Below, piece by piece: positions 29,886-40,908 of a stretch of DNA of 64,000 nucleotides (positions are counted from its first letter, which is position 1; each line of letters begins with the position of its first letter). The stretch lies in NCBI GenBank assembly GCA_963576725.1, contig OY755244.1, forward strand, positions 77,437,620 to 77,501,619, in the 5' to 3' direction. The notes beneath the pieces were generated by a model. It searched no databases. It had not been told where the DNA came from and saw only the letters and a list, made by a program, of their open reading frames with translations. A program made the translations under genes and the position numbers. This stretch comes from Azorinus chamasolen (Eukaryota; Mollusca; Bivalvia; Cardiida; Solecurtidae).

Positions 29886-31250
29886 TCCACAGTCAATACC
29901 CTTATCCAGTACCATAGCTACACATTCATACCCATAGGCAATGCCATAGCTACACATTCTTACCCATAGCCAGTACCATAGCTATATATTCATACCCATA
30001 GTCAGTACCATAGCTACACTTTCATACCCATAGTCAGTACCATAGCTACACATTCATGCCTATAGTCAATACCATAGCTACACATTCATACCCTTATCCA
30101 GTACCATAGCTACACATTCATACCCATAGTCCGTACCATAGCTACACATTCATACACATAGGCAATACCATGGCTACACATTCATACCCATAGTCAATAC
30201 CATAGCTACACATTTATACCCATAGTCAGTACCATAACCACACATTCATGCCCATAGTCAGTACCATAGCTACACATTCATACCCATAGTAAATACCATA
30301 GCTACACATTCATACCCATTGTAAATACCATAGCTACACATTCATACCCATTATAAATACCATAGCTACACATTCATACGCATAGGCAATACCATAGCTA
30401 CACATTCATACCCATAGTCAATACCATAGCTACACATTTATACCCATAGTCAGTACCATAACCACACATTCATACCCATAGTCAGTACCATAGCTACACA
30501 TTCATACCCATAGTAAATACCATAGCTACACATTCATACCCATTGGCAATACCATAGCTACACATTCATACCCATAGTCAGTACCGTAACTACACATTCA
30601 TACCCTTAGTCAGTATCATAGCTACACATTCATTCCCATAGGCAATACCATAGATACACATTCATACCCATAGTCAATACCATAGCTGCACATTCATACC
30701 CAAAGACAGTACCATATATAGCTACACATTCATACCCATAGGCAATACCATAGCTATTTAGTCATACCCATAGTCAATACCATAGCTACATATTCATACC
30801 CCTAGACTACCATTGCTACACATTCATACCTATAGACAATACCATAGCTTCACATTCATACCCATAGTCAATACCATAGCTACACATCCATACCCATAGT
30901 CAATACCATAGCTACACATTCATACCCATAGACAATACCATAACTACACATTCATACCCATAGTCAATACCATAGCTATATATTCATACCCATAGACAAT
31001 ACCATAACTACACATTCATACCCATAGTCATTTCATAGCTACACATTCATACCCATATGCAGTGCTATAGCTACACATTCATACCCATAGGCATCACCAT
31101 AGCTACATATTCATACCCATAGGTATCACCATAGCTACACCCATAGGTATCACCATAGCTACACATTCATACCCATAGGCATCACCATAGCTACACATTC
31201 ATAGCTACACATTCATACCCATAGGCATCACCATAGCTACACATTCATAT
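29886..31250. repeat. 32-bp minisatellite, about 42 copies
   Basis: Unit CCATAGCTACACATTCATAC followed by CCATAGTCAATA. Phase is kept through most of the array with point variants (GTCAGT, GGCAAT, GTAAAT). Near 31080-31240 the last units change to GGCATCA and some are shortened. Confidence 0.95.
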
Positions 31251-31545
31251 CCATGTCTTGTAGACAGATTTCTTGTAATAAATGTGGAGCTATTTGTCTT
31301 GCAAAAGAAATGTACCTTAATATCCTAAGTATGTGGACACCCAATGGCCTCTCTCCCGGGTGTTTGGAGCTAAATGAATTAATCTGGCACTATTGTGATA
31401 ACTTATAAACAGACCGACATAGTATCAAATAGGAGCAGTTTGATGAGAGTCTGCACTATTTGCCTATGCCTGTCTGTCCAAATTCTTATGTTAATGAGGG
31501 TATTGATAGAACAAACCGAACAGGTTCTTTCACCCTTAACCTATT
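31251..31545. other. No gene seen; degenerate hairpin
   Basis: A faint hairpin relic at 31411-31470 (AACAGACCGACA...GAGAGTCTGCACTATTTG) resembles T4/T6. Confidence 0.35.
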
Positions 31546-31773
31546 ACCTCATGGACTATTTTTAGACTCTGCCTCTTTGAACAAATCTACTGAAAAGGAG
31601 CATTTACTATAGAAAAGGAAAAGTTTAGCATTGTGTAGTCATGAAACTATTGTGATAAATGGAACATTTTCTCCATAAGAGCAAAATTTTATGCTCTATT
31701 TATCACAATGGTTTAAAAAAAGTGGCTTTTATAGACTGGCGTCAAAAGGCGTCAATATGAGGGAATGGGTTAA
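31546..31773 (+). mobile_element. T3 MITE
   Basis: Complete; hairpin apex disordered (TCTCCATAAGAGCAAAATTT). Confidence 0.85.
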
Positions 31774-31812
31774 AATACAGGAAATGAATTACATGTATTT
31801 AGAACTTGAAAA

Positions 31813-31955
31813 CAGTGTAGACTCAGATCAGAGGGCATCTGAAGTCGAACCCACTGTTCAATGTCTTCTCTGTTTGCCATTCAAAAATCTTGTAAGCGAA
31901 GTTTACCCTTTCATACTAAAATGACTGTACATGTACTGTGATGGAATATTCTGCT
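31813..31955 (+). mobile_element. T6 MITE, degenerate
   Basis: AACAGTGTAGACTCAGATCA, then GTTTGCCATTCAAAAATC and CCTTTCATACTAAAATGACT; hairpin apex and termini eroded. Confidence 0.5.
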
Positions 31956-31956
31956 T

Positions 31957-32185
31957 TTAACCCATTCCTCCAAAGGCTATTTTTAGATCCTACCTCTTTG
32001 AATAAGTCTACCGAAAAGGAGCATTAACTAGAGAAAAGGAAAATTTAGAATTTTGTAGTTTTGAAACCATTGTGATAAATAGAGCATTTGCTCCTATAGG
32101 AGCAAATGCTCTATTTATCACAATGGTTTCAATAGGTGATTTTTACAGAGGCGTAGAAAGGCGTATTTATGGAGGAAAGGGTTAA
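31957..32185 (+). mobile_element. T3 MITE
   Basis: Complete with perfect apex CTCCTATAGGAG near 32091-32102. Shares TTAA 32182-32185 with the next T2. Confidence 0.9.
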
Positions 32186-32591
32186 CTATTTACTTTATTA
32201 ATATTCATGTAAGTATTTATTACAAGAATATTAATTAATCCTTTCCTCCATAATTCGCCTTTTCTACACCTCTGTAAAAGTCACTTTATGAGACCATTAT
32301 GATAAATAGAGCATCCATAGGAGCAAATGCTCTGTTTATCACAATGGTTTCTATACTACACAATTATAACATTTTCCTTATCTCTAGTAAATGCTCCTTT
32401 TCGGTAGATTCATTGAAAGTGGTTTGGTCTAAAAATAGCCTATGGAGGAAAGGGTTAAGTGAACTTCATGTATGGCACTTGAAACAAAGAAACTTATGCC
32501 ATTCCAGGCTTTGTAGAATTAAATGCATCTGGTCTGGGTCTACTCTGTTTGTATATGCATAAATCTATGTCTTTATCAAGTAAGGGGTTAA
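32182..32591 (-). mobile_element. T2 MITE split by T3
   Basis: Left part (TTAATATTCATGTAAG) to 32234; right part from 32459 (TTTGTAGAATTAAATGC, CTGGTCTGGGTCTACTC) to AGGGGTTAA. Confidence 0.7.
32235..32458 (-). mobile_element. T3 MITE nested in T2
   Basis: Inserted at the T2 internal AATATTAATTAA site; hairpin shortened (AGAGCATCCATAGGAGC). Confidence 0.85.
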
Positions 32592-33026
32592 ATTATGTTG
32601 GAGTTGTCTGATCTTTGTCTGCGTAGTTTACCTGTTCCATCTCACACGTTCACAGGAGTATGTGGATTTAAATACTACATGAAAAAACATCATGGCCGTA
32701 TAAGAAAATTCCCCCCTATGAAGACGGATAAGCCGGGTTACACTATAAATTATTTTGGTGCATGTTATTGATTTTCTGGTCTTCCGTTCTTGCCCATGTA
32801 GAGCATGCAGTTGTAACAAGTGTGTTTGGTTCCAAGCTCTGTAGGATTTACAAGAAGTATATGCAAATATTGGTTGATACAGGGCCCCAGTTGCCATGTT
32901 CTATTTGCCAGTATACTAAGGCCTGAATCCGGAGGGAGCTGCTTGGCTAAGACATTAATCTGATTAGACATGATCGGTGGCTGACCAAATGCAAGAGACT
33001 GTCACATCCGCTGAACAGGATTGTCT
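32592..33026. other. No gene seen
   Basis: Short frames on both strands only; no splice-bounded exon or family motif. Confidence 0.3.
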
Positions 33027-33455
33027 TAGCTCTTTGCATGCTTTTAGTAAATTCCCAATAACATTTTGCGATTGGAATCCATTTGAGATGCTAGTAACCA
33101 GAAACTTTATCTGGATTCAACCTGTTTGATGTTGCAGTTATTTGTATAATGTTGAAAAGGCACCCAACAAAAAAATTAACTGTAAGAATTTAGTAGAATG
33201 TCAGTATTCTGTCAGACATTGTATGCTTTATGTACTAACGGTTGCCCTGCAGTGAAAAATGAATGCCTGATCAAATTTGGATCTAGTGCAATTTTGATTA
33301 CTTCTGATCCGATCAAACTTTTGAGAAACTATTGACTGAGTGTCAAACAGCTTGAATCCTGAAGAGATGTCAAGTTGATCTGTGTCTCATCTGGATCCGG
33401 GTTGTTTGCAAATGCAAGTCGGGTCATGAATAGCGGGATAAGCGATAAGAGTTAA
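33027..33455. mobile_element. Two degenerate T5-like relics
   Basis: 33027-33200 starts TTAGCTCTTTGCATGC and has AATCCATTTGAGATGC. 33345-33455 has CTCATCTGGATCCGGGTTG and ends AAGAGTTAA. Confidence 0.45.
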
Positions 33456-33572
33456 CACAATGCAGCCTCCCCGTGTCTGACAAGTTGCATAGTAAGAGAA
33501 AACAAGTTCGATTTAGTTCATCTGTTCTAACATTGTCCATCCATGGTAGAACAGTAAATCTGTGACCTTTGA

Positions 33573-34013
33573 CCTTTTACTCCCAGAATATTAATGTAAG
33601 AAGATATTACATCACGAATATTAACCCTTTCTTCCATAAATACGCCTTTCTATGCCTCTGTAATAGTCACTTTTTGAAACCATTGTGATAAATAGAGCAT
33701 TTGCTCCTTAGGAGCAAATGCTCTATTTATCACAATGGTTTAAAAACTACAAACTTCAAAACATTTCTTTTTCTCTAGTAAATGCTCCTTTTCGGAAGAT
33801 TCATTCGAAGTGGTAGGGTCTAGAATAGCTTATGGAGGAAAGGGTTAATAAGTTTATTGTTTATAATGTCACATGAGCACTGGAAATCTTGGCAATGACA
33901 GAAACTGTAGAATCATGCCTATAATATTTCATAAGCAAACAGAGCAGACCCTGATCAGACGGCATCTGATCTGGGTCTACTGTTTGCAAAGGCATGAAAA
34001 GGCATTTATATGA
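33573..34013 (-). mobile_element. T2 MITE split by T3
   Basis: Left TTTTACTCCCAGAATATTAA to 33620, right part GACAGAAACTGTAGAATCAT with a shortened hairpin. The right terminus runs into the next T2. Confidence 0.7.
33621..33848 (-). mobile_element. T3 MITE nested in T2
   Basis: Inserted at GAATATTAA; hairpin apex CTCCTTAGGAGC (one pair shorter). Confidence 0.85.
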
Positions 34014-35027
34014 AGACCCAGATCAGATCAGCTGGCTCCTGTGGGAGTTGTCTGATCAGCGTCTGCTCTGTTTGCTTGTGAAAATAATATAGATTTGATT
34101 CAGCTATTTCTGCAATTGCTAGTTTCCTGTGTTCTGATACCATTATAAAAAATAATATATGATTATTTCTTTCACGAATATTATTATACCCCCCTTTTGT
34201 CGGTCGGTCGGTCTGTCTGTCTGTCGGTAGATCAATGGTTTCCGAATGATAACTAATAAACGACTTGGCATAGAATCTTCAAACTTGCTGTGGTGGTTGG
34301 TCATGACAACTAGATGACCCCTATTGTTTTTGAGGTCACTAGGTCAAAGGTCAAGGTCACCATGACCTAAAATGGTGAAATAGTTTCCGATCAATAACTG
34401 CTCAAGGGTTTGGCTTGGGATCTTCAAACTTGCTGTGGTGGTTGGTCATGACCACTAGATGACCCCTATTGTTTTTTAGGTCACTAGGTCAAAGGTCAAG
34501 GTCACCATGACCTTAACTGGTTAAATGGTTTCCGATCAATAACTGCTCAAGGGTTTGGCTTAGAATCTTCAAACTTGCTGTGGTAGTTTGTCATGACCAC
34601 TGGATAACCCCTATTGCTTTTGAGGTCACTAGGTCAAAGGTCAAGGTCACCAGGACCTTAACTGGTTAAATGGTTTCCGATCAATAACTGCTCAAGGGTT
34701 TGGCTTAGAATCTTCAAACTTGCTGCAGTAGTTGGTCATGACAACTGGATGACCCCTATTGTTTTTGAGGTCACTAGGTCAAAGGTCAAGGTCACCATTA
34801 CCTTAACTGGTAAAATGGTTTCTGATCAATAACTGCTCAAGGGTTTGGCTTAGGATCTTCAAATTTGCTTAGGTCACTGGTTGGTCATGACAACTAGATG
34901 AGCCCTGTTGTTTTTGAGGTCACTAGGTCAAAGGTCAAGGTCACCATGACCTTGACTGGTGAATAACTGCTCAAGGGGGTCTGGGGTATACATGTTTTAC
35001 AAACATCTCTTGTTGATAAAGAGTTAA
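34014..35027 (+). mobile_element. T2 MITE split by an RC element
   Basis: Hairpin, GATTCAGCTATTTCTGC and TTTCACGAATATT before the insert; GATAAAGAGTTAA after it, which is the T2 terminus. Confidence 0.7.
34188..35012 (+). mobile_element. RC element with five 145-bp AGGTCA-rich cores
   Basis: TATACCCCCCTTTTG then a GTCG/GTCT tract (the right half of the 5' hairpin is lost). Five cores, the last truncated into GGGGGTCTGGGGTATAC; 3' hairpin ATGTTTTACAAACAT and CTCTTG. Three cores keep perfect AGGTCANNNTGACCT. Confidence 0.75.
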
Positions 35028-35129
35028 AAAGAAGTCTAATTCTGGGCTTTTGACCCCCTTTTCCTGTTGAATATTCATGAATATTTGTTTGCTTATTTTT
35101 TATTATAGTATAATTATGTACACATGATT

Positions 35130-36245
35130 TTTAGCTCACCTGAGTATGCTCTAGTGAGCTTTTGTGAACGCCCACCATCCGGTATCCATCCGTCTGTCCG
35201 TCAACAATTGCTTTATATGACATCTCTGAAATTACATGGCAGAATGTAACCAAACTTTACATAAATGGTTTTTGTATCATGTCCTATCAAAATTGTTAAA
35301 AGAATCTAGATCTATGTAGAACTGTGATTGTCATGGCAACCAATAGAACAATCTTTAAAGTCATCTTCTCCAAAACCAGTGGTCAAAATTGAATGATATT
35401 TGATAGAAATACCAAAATTGTTAAAATCATATTCATATCTCAAAAAATATAGCTGCCATGGGCTGGGCTAGATTTCTGTATATAATTTTATAGAAAACCT
35501 GTAAAAATCCGGTGCAACACCGGTGGTCCAATTTGAATGTCATTAGGTAGAAATATTTTCCTGGTGACTCTTTATCAAAATTGTTAAAAATCATGTTGAC
35601 ATCTAAAAACATGGTTGCCAGGGGCGGGACTAGATTTCCTTATACATTTGTACAACAATATAGAAAACCATAGAAAATCTTCTCTAAAACCAGTGGTCCA
35701 ATTGGAATGATATTTGGTAGGAGTAGACGCCTGGTGACCCTTTATCAAAATTGCTAAAACCATATTGGTTACTGAAAAAAACATGGCCGCCATGGGCGGA
35801 GCTAAATTTCCTTATAAATTATTACTATAGGGAAAACTTTAAAAAATCTTCTTCTTCAAAACCTGTGGTCCAATTTGAATGACAATTGGTAGGAATAGTA
35901 TTCTGGTGACCCTCTACCAAAATTGTTAAAATCATGTTGATATGCATGAAAACATTGCACCCAGGGTTGGGCTAAATTTCCATATATGTCTATAAAGAAA
36001 TTTTAAAAATCTTCTTCTCCAAAAATAACTGTCCATTTCAATGTTATTTGGTAGGAATAGTGCCTTGGTAACTCTTTATCAAAATTGCTAAAACCATGTT
36101 GTTATCTGAAAAAAATTGGTCATCAGGAGCAAGGCTGATTTCCAAAATTATATTACTATAAGGAAAACTTTAAAAATCTTCTTTTCGAAAACTGGTCATC
36201 CAGTTTGGATGGTATTTGATAGGTATAGTCCTCTGGTGACTATAT
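35130..36245 (+). mobile_element. RC element, AGCTCACC type
   Basis: TTTTTAGCTCACCTGAG with a short GTCC tract, then about six diverged cores of 160-170 bp with CTTCTCCAAAACC-GTGGTC and ATCAAAATTG-TAAAA. No 3' hairpin seen. Confidence 0.6.
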
Positions 36246-36421
36246 TGAGAATTAATTATGGCTACCACCTGCATTTTGAACAAACTGAATAAGCTTTAGG
36301 TGAAAAAAATAAAATTACTGAAACAAAACTACTATTGCACTCTTATCTTCATTTCTTTGAGGTGGTTGTGACTTTTAAGTTGGTCTCTATCTAATGCTGT
36401 AATTCACAGGTTCTGTCTTCA

Positions 36422-36555
36422 CAATGTTCTATTTATCACAATGGTTTCAAAACTACAAAATTCTAAAATTTCCTTTTCTCTAGTTAATGCTCCTTTTCGT
36501 TAGATTTTGTTCAAAGAGGTTGGATCTTAAAATAGCCTATGAGGGAATGGGTTAA
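36422..36555 (-). mobile_element. T3 MITE, left half lost
   Basis: Starts inside the hairpin (TTCTATTTATCACAATGG) and runs to GAGGGAATGGGTTAA. Confidence 0.8.
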
Positions 36556-36600
36556 TGAAGTTATCGCTTTGTTTAGAAAAATGTCATGTATAAACTCAGA

Positions 36601-36810
36601 TTAACCCTTTGTATGTGGGACACATGCTCTGGCATTTGCAAACAGTGCAGACCCAGATCAGAGGGCTCCTCTAGGAGCCCTCTGATCTGGGTCTGCACTG
36701 TTTGGCATTCAGAATCCTCTAGCCTGTTTAAGCGTTTCATACTAAGTGGTCTCTTTATTTAAACACTGATCGGCTATTCCACTCTGAAAATTCAGTGCTG
36801 AAAGGGTTAA
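36601..36810 (+). mobile_element. T6 MITE, best copy
   Basis: TTAACCCTTTGTATGTGGG to GCTGAAAGGGTTAA. Perfect stem AACAGTGCAGACCCAGATCA, apex CTCCTCTAGGAG at 36666-36677. Shares TTAA 36807-36810 with an inverted T4. Confidence 0.85.
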
Positions 36811-37020
36811 CCCTTACAACGCTGAATTTTCAAATGGACTCTTCCAAAATTCAAATAGGTCAAGCTTATAGTGAATATTTAGGGATTTTTTCTAAAGAAA
36901 AGTGTAACATGACAAACAGTGCAGACCCTGATATGAGGGCTCCTCTAGGAGCCCTCTCATCTGGGTCTATACTGTTTGCAAAGGACATTAGTGACTCGGG
37001 TCCCGCACTGTAAGGGTTAA
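36807..37020 (-). mobile_element. T4 MITE
   Basis: Apex CTCCTCTAGGAG at 36940-36951. Its left end and the right end of T6 form a palindrome across the shared TTAA (GAAAATTCAG...CTGAATTTTC), so the two families have related termini. Confidence 0.85.
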
Positions 37021-37449
37021 ATAAAACTAATTGTATCCAGGAATTGATTGTCTTACTCTCTTACTGCAAATTTTGACCTAACTGTCATTGACATTCAACT
37101 TAAATCCATATCAGATGCTGAGTAACTTCGCACCTAATCAAAATCCAGTGTGTTATTTGTTTGTGAATAGTTTTCCTGTAGCTGGTATGAATCAGAAATA
37201 AGTTAAAATTGCAGAAGATGAAACTTTTAGCTGACATCATTTTCTTCGGACAGATAAGGGATGATTACTGAACAGTGTTGCTTTTTTTCCCCAGTTGGGA
37301 GTTACACACCTAGAGGTTTTTATGCTATTATAGTAATCCTAATTAGATTTATTTTATTTTCTTGAAAATTGATTTTCTCAGGAGATTTTTATACTCGATA
37401 ATGATGTTTTAATATGGGGAGATACTTGGGAGTTTTACTTTAATTGTTT
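37021..37449. other. No gene seen
   Basis: AT-rich, no element assigned. Confidence 0.3.
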
Positions 37450-37874
37450 TTAACCCTGTCAGTGTGGGAAACGAGTCACTGCTATTCTTTGCAGACAGTG
37501 TATACCCAGATGAGAGAGTCTGCACCTTTCTTTAACCCTTTCCCTCATATAAACATGTTTTCACGCATCTGCAAACAGAGTAGACCCAGATCAGACGGCT
37601 CCTATAGGAGCCGTCTGATCAGGGTCTGCTCTGTTTGCTTATGGAATTTGATAGATATGTATCTTTACTTTCTAAAATGGCTACCATGTCCAACCTTCAA
37701 CATTTCATTGTAACTATTTTGTCCATGAATATTCAGTAGGTATTGAGATTTGTAATAAACATAGAACAGGGAAAGGGTTTAAAAAAATCCATGAATATTC
37801 ACACCAAGTTTGACCTGTTTGAATTTTAGAATAGTCCATTAAAACTTTTGAAAAATCAGCCCAGAAAGGGTGAA
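37450..37874 (+). mobile_element. T4 MITE split by T1
   Basis: Left TTAACCCTGTCAGTGTGGG with internally deleted hairpin; right part AAAAATCCATGAATATTCAC, GACCTGTTTGAATTTTAGAA, ending AAAGGGTGAA. Confidence 0.75.
37532..37782 (+). mobile_element. T1 MITE nested in T4
   Basis: Complete; perfect apex CTCCTATAGGAG near 37600-37611; inserted at the T4 site TTTCTTTAA. Confidence 0.9.
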
Positions 37875-37947
37875 TGCTTTACACATTTTTTTCTGCAGAA
37901 TTTTTTTCTACTGCAATTCTAAAAGTACAATTTTTCTTTCATTTCTT

Positions 37948-38179
37948 TTAACCCTTTCCTCCATAAATACACCTTTCTACGCCTCTGTAAAAATCACTTT
38001 ATGAAACCATTGTGATAAATAGAGCATTTGCTCCTATATGAACAAATGCTCTATTTATCACAATAGTTTCAAACTACAAAAGTCTAAAAAAAAAATCCTT
38101 TTCTCTAGTTAATGCTCCTTTTCGGTAGATTTATCCAAAGTGCATGGATCTAAAATTAGCCTATAGAGGAAAGGGTTAA
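37948..38179 (-). mobile_element. T3 MITE
   Basis: Complete; apex CTCCTATATGAAC slightly degraded. Confidence 0.85.
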
Positions 38180-38194
38180 AACAAATAAGTGTCT

Positions 38195-38400
38195 GAGTGT
38201 GTCAAACAGTGCAGATCCTGATGAGATCTGGATCCAAACTATTTGCAAAGATCATTACCAATTAGTCCATAATGTTGTCACATATTCATGTAAGAATTAA
38301 TAAAATCAGATTCTATATAATTCCATAAGCAAACAGTTCAGACACTGATCAGATAGCTCCTACTCTGTATAAAATATGTTTATATGAAGTAAAGGTTTGA
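38195..38400 (-). mobile_element. Degenerate T5 and T2 relics
   Basis: 38195-38260: CAAACAGTGCAGATCC with ATCTGGATCCAAACTATTTG. 38275-38400: ATATTCATGTAAGAATTAAT and CCATAAGCAAACAGTTCAGA. Confidence 0.45.
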
Positions 38401-38449
38401 CTCTGTGTACTAGTTACAAATTCCAAATTCAGTAGAACCTGCAACCTTA

Positions 38450-38866
38450 TACTGTAAAACCTCTTTAAGTCGGACATTCAGTTTAGTATACATATCGGTC
38501 TTTGAAACAAGTGGCTACTTAATGCAGAGCAAACTTTCTGCATGGCCTTCACCCTGCATTAACCGGACACTTGCTTAACCCGCCACTTTGCTTCACCCAT
38601 TCCCTCATAGGCATAACTTTAGATCCAACCTAAACCTTCGAAAAGGAGCATTGACTAGAGAAAGGGAACATTTTAGAATTGTGTAGTTCTGAAACCATTG
38701 TGATAAATAGAGCATCTGGTCTTTAGGAGCAAATGCTCTATTTATCACAATGGTTTCAAAAAGTGTCTTTTACAGAGGCGTAGAAAGGTGTATTTATGGA
38801 GGAAAGGGTTAAAAGTATCTAAATTCTTCTTTACTAGAATACTTGTATTAGAGGGGTTTTACGGTA
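38450..38866 (+). mobile_element. M1 MITE split by T3
   Basis: Left end ACTGTAAAACCTCTTTAAG; stem GTGGCTACTTAATGCAG; right end TAGAGGGGTTTTACGG-TA after the insert. Confidence 0.7.
38592..38812 (+). mobile_element. T3 MITE nested in M1
   Basis: Left TTAA mutated to TTCA; right GGAAAGGGTTAA; hairpin apex GTCTTTAGGAGC. Confidence 0.85.
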
Positions 38867-38913
38867 ATTAATACATCTGGATGTCTATTGGAGCAGGTGG
38901 TTGCTTAAACCGT

Positions 38914-39030
38914 TACATGTTCAATATTCCTGTAAGAAATTGTGACATCATAAGCAAACAGAGCAGACCCTGATCAGATGGCTCATAGTATGATAGCCGT
39001 ATGATTTCAGTCTACTCAGAGTGATTGCAA
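38914..39030 (-). mobile_element. T2 relic
   Basis: GTTCAATATTCCTGTAAG and CATAAGCAAACAGAGCAGAC with degraded hairpin; termini lost. Confidence 0.45.
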
Positions 39031-39039
39031 AGAGGAGAT

Positions 39040-39277
39040 AATAGCCGTCTGATTTGATGAAGAAATCACGAGCTATTGTTGTAACTTCGGCGTCCGCATC
39101 ATCGTTGTCGTTCGAAATTTTAACATTGACCATAACTTCTTCAAATTTTCATTTACAACCTTCATTTTTGGTATGCATGTTCATCTTGACAATGAGGACA
39201 GACGAGCGTTGGCACCCACCTGCGGTGCTCAGACTTGTATTAAATTTAACATTCGGTTTAGAGGGGTTGTACTGTAT
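39040..39277 (+). mobile_element. Unclassified relic with an M1-like right end
   Basis: 39065-39215 (ATAACTTCTTCAAATTTTC, GGTATGCATGTTCATCTTGA) resembles an RC core; 39255-39277 (TAGAGGGGTTGTACTGTA) is an M1 right end. Confidence 0.3.
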
Positions 39278-39404
39278 GAGCAAAATCAGTTTTAAGAAGA
39301 TAATTAATTAGTAGTCTCAATGTATAGCACTTTGAATACTGAGTTTTCAATGTGAACCAGTCCATCATTGTTTAGTGGTAGAGTCCACTCAGTTTGAAAG
39401 GGTA

Positions 39405-39540
39405 TATTTTGCAAGGGGGGTTTGAATGACAAACAGTGCAGACCCTGATGAGAGGGCTGTGTAGAAATTCTCTGATCTGGGTCTACACTGTTGGCAAATG
39501 ACAGTATGCTTGTGTCTTGCATTCTAAAGGTAAGCAGAAC
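39405..39540 (-). mobile_element. T6-like MITE relic
   Basis: GACAAACAGTGCAGACCCTG and CTGATCTGGGTCTACACTG around a degraded apex; termini lost. Confidence 0.5.
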
Positions 39541-39697
39541 TAGATGAATGGTCATATTTCTTGATTTTTATTGGTTCATTAGCACAGTCAGGAAATTAGC
39601 TGTTTTAGGAAGAAGAAAAACACAATTTTAAACGATCTACTACTGATTTGACATTTCGGGAAAGTGAAAATTATATGTTTCCTCGCTTTATTCTCAC

Positions 39698-39932
39698 TTA
39701 ACTCTTTACCTTATGAATATTTATTACATCACGAATATTTATGAGCTGAAGTTTTATAATGTACACTTTTCAGGAAATATTTTGCTTTGACAAAACTTTA
39801 GAAACATATCTATATAATGTCAAAAGCAAACAGAGCAGACCCTGATCAGATGGCTCCTATAAGAGCTATCTGATCTGGGTCTACTCTGTTTGCAAGAGCA
39901 TAGGGAGCAGTGTTTATGGAGTTAAGGGTAAA
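39698..39932 (-). mobile_element. T2 MITE
   Basis: TTAACTCTTTACC; hairpin apex CTCCTATAAGAGC; right end decayed to GTTAAGGGTAAA. Confidence 0.75.
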
Positions 39933-39937
39933 AAATA

Positions 39938-40318
39938 CTGACAATATGAATATTTATTATGATATTTTTGTTTTGGCAGAAACTTCAAATTCAGATATAC
40001 ATGTATATAATTCCATAACCCATTCCCTCATAGGCTATTTTTAGATCCAACCACTTTTAATAAATCTACCGAAAAGGAACAATAACTAGAGAAAAGGAAA
40101 ATGTGAGATTTTTTTAGTTTGAAACCATGGTGATAAATAGAGTATTTGCTCCTATAGGAGCAAAATTTGCTCTATTAATCGCAATGGTTTCAACAGTTGA
40201 TTTTTACAGAGGCTTAGAAAGGCGTATTTATGGAAGAAAGGGATAAGCAAATAGAGGAGACCCTGATCAGATGACTCCTACAGGAGCTGTCTAATGTGGA
40301 TCAACAGTAGAGTCTGTC
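39938..40318 (-). mobile_element. T2 MITE split by T3
   Basis: GCAGAAACTTCAAATTCAGA and AATTCCATAA before the insert; GCAAATAGAGGAGACCCTG and apex CTCCTACAGGAG after it. Confidence 0.7.
40015..40246 (+). mobile_element. T3 MITE flanked by ATAA
   Basis: ATAA stands on both sides (40015-40018, 40243-40246) where other copies have TTAA. T2 itself reads CCATAAGC here, so the target was ATAA. Confidence 0.8.
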
Positions 40319-40395
40319 TTAACCATTTACTCCATAAATACATCTTTTTATGCATTTTCTACATACATGTCAGTATACATGGAGTAAAGGATTAA
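40319..40395. mobile_element. Miniature TTAA element (77 bp)
   Basis: TTAACCATTTACTCCAT to ATGGAGTAAAGGATTAA with almost nothing between: a T2 copy reduced to its termini. Confidence 0.7.
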
Positions 40396-40410
40396 CAGTG
40401 TTGCTCATAT

Positions 40411-40593
40411 TTAACCCTTTCCTCATAATACGCCTTTCTACGCCTTTGCAAACAGAGTAGACCCAGATAGGATGGCTCCTATAGGAGCCGTTTGATCAGG
40501 GTCTGCTGTTTGCTTATGATATAATATAGATATGATTCTACAGTGCCAGCCATGCATATGGCTAAAATTTGTGTGGGTTAAACAAAGGGTTAA
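40411..40593 (+). mobile_element. T2 MITE, shortened
   Basis: TTAACCCTTTCCTC, apex CTCCTATAGGAG near 40474-40485, GATTCTACAGTGCCAGCCAT; the right arm is deleted up to AAAGGGTTAA. Confidence 0.75.
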
Positions 40594-40636
40594 CAGTCTC
40601 TTGCTTTTTACCCTTTTCCTTATATACAAATACCTT

Positions 40637-40894
40637 TTAACCCTTTCCCTCACATAAACGCCTTTTCACCTTTTCCCTCATTTTCACACCTTTGCAAACA
40701 GAGTAGACTCAGATCAGGGTCTGCTCTGTTTGCTTATGAAAAGATCTGACTGTACGGATTCTTCCAGAAGATCTGACTACAATTTCTACCAATACTAAAA
40801 CATCCTGTGTACTTATTCCATTATGATATTTCAGCTAATAAATATTCATGATGTCATTATTTTTTACATGAATACTCAGCAGGAAAAAAGTTAA
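40637..40894 (+). mobile_element. T2 MITE with collapsed hairpin
   Basis: TTAACCCTTTCCCTC; the apex is missing (AGACTCAGATCAGGGTCTGC); right arm with ATTCATGATGTCAT, ending AAAAAAGTTAA. Confidence 0.75.
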
Positions 40895-40908
40895 ACAACC
40901 TCTTGCTT

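Noticed and set aside
29886..31250. CRISPR-like array
   Set aside because: Units are directly adjacent with no unique spacers, and the genome is clearly animal.
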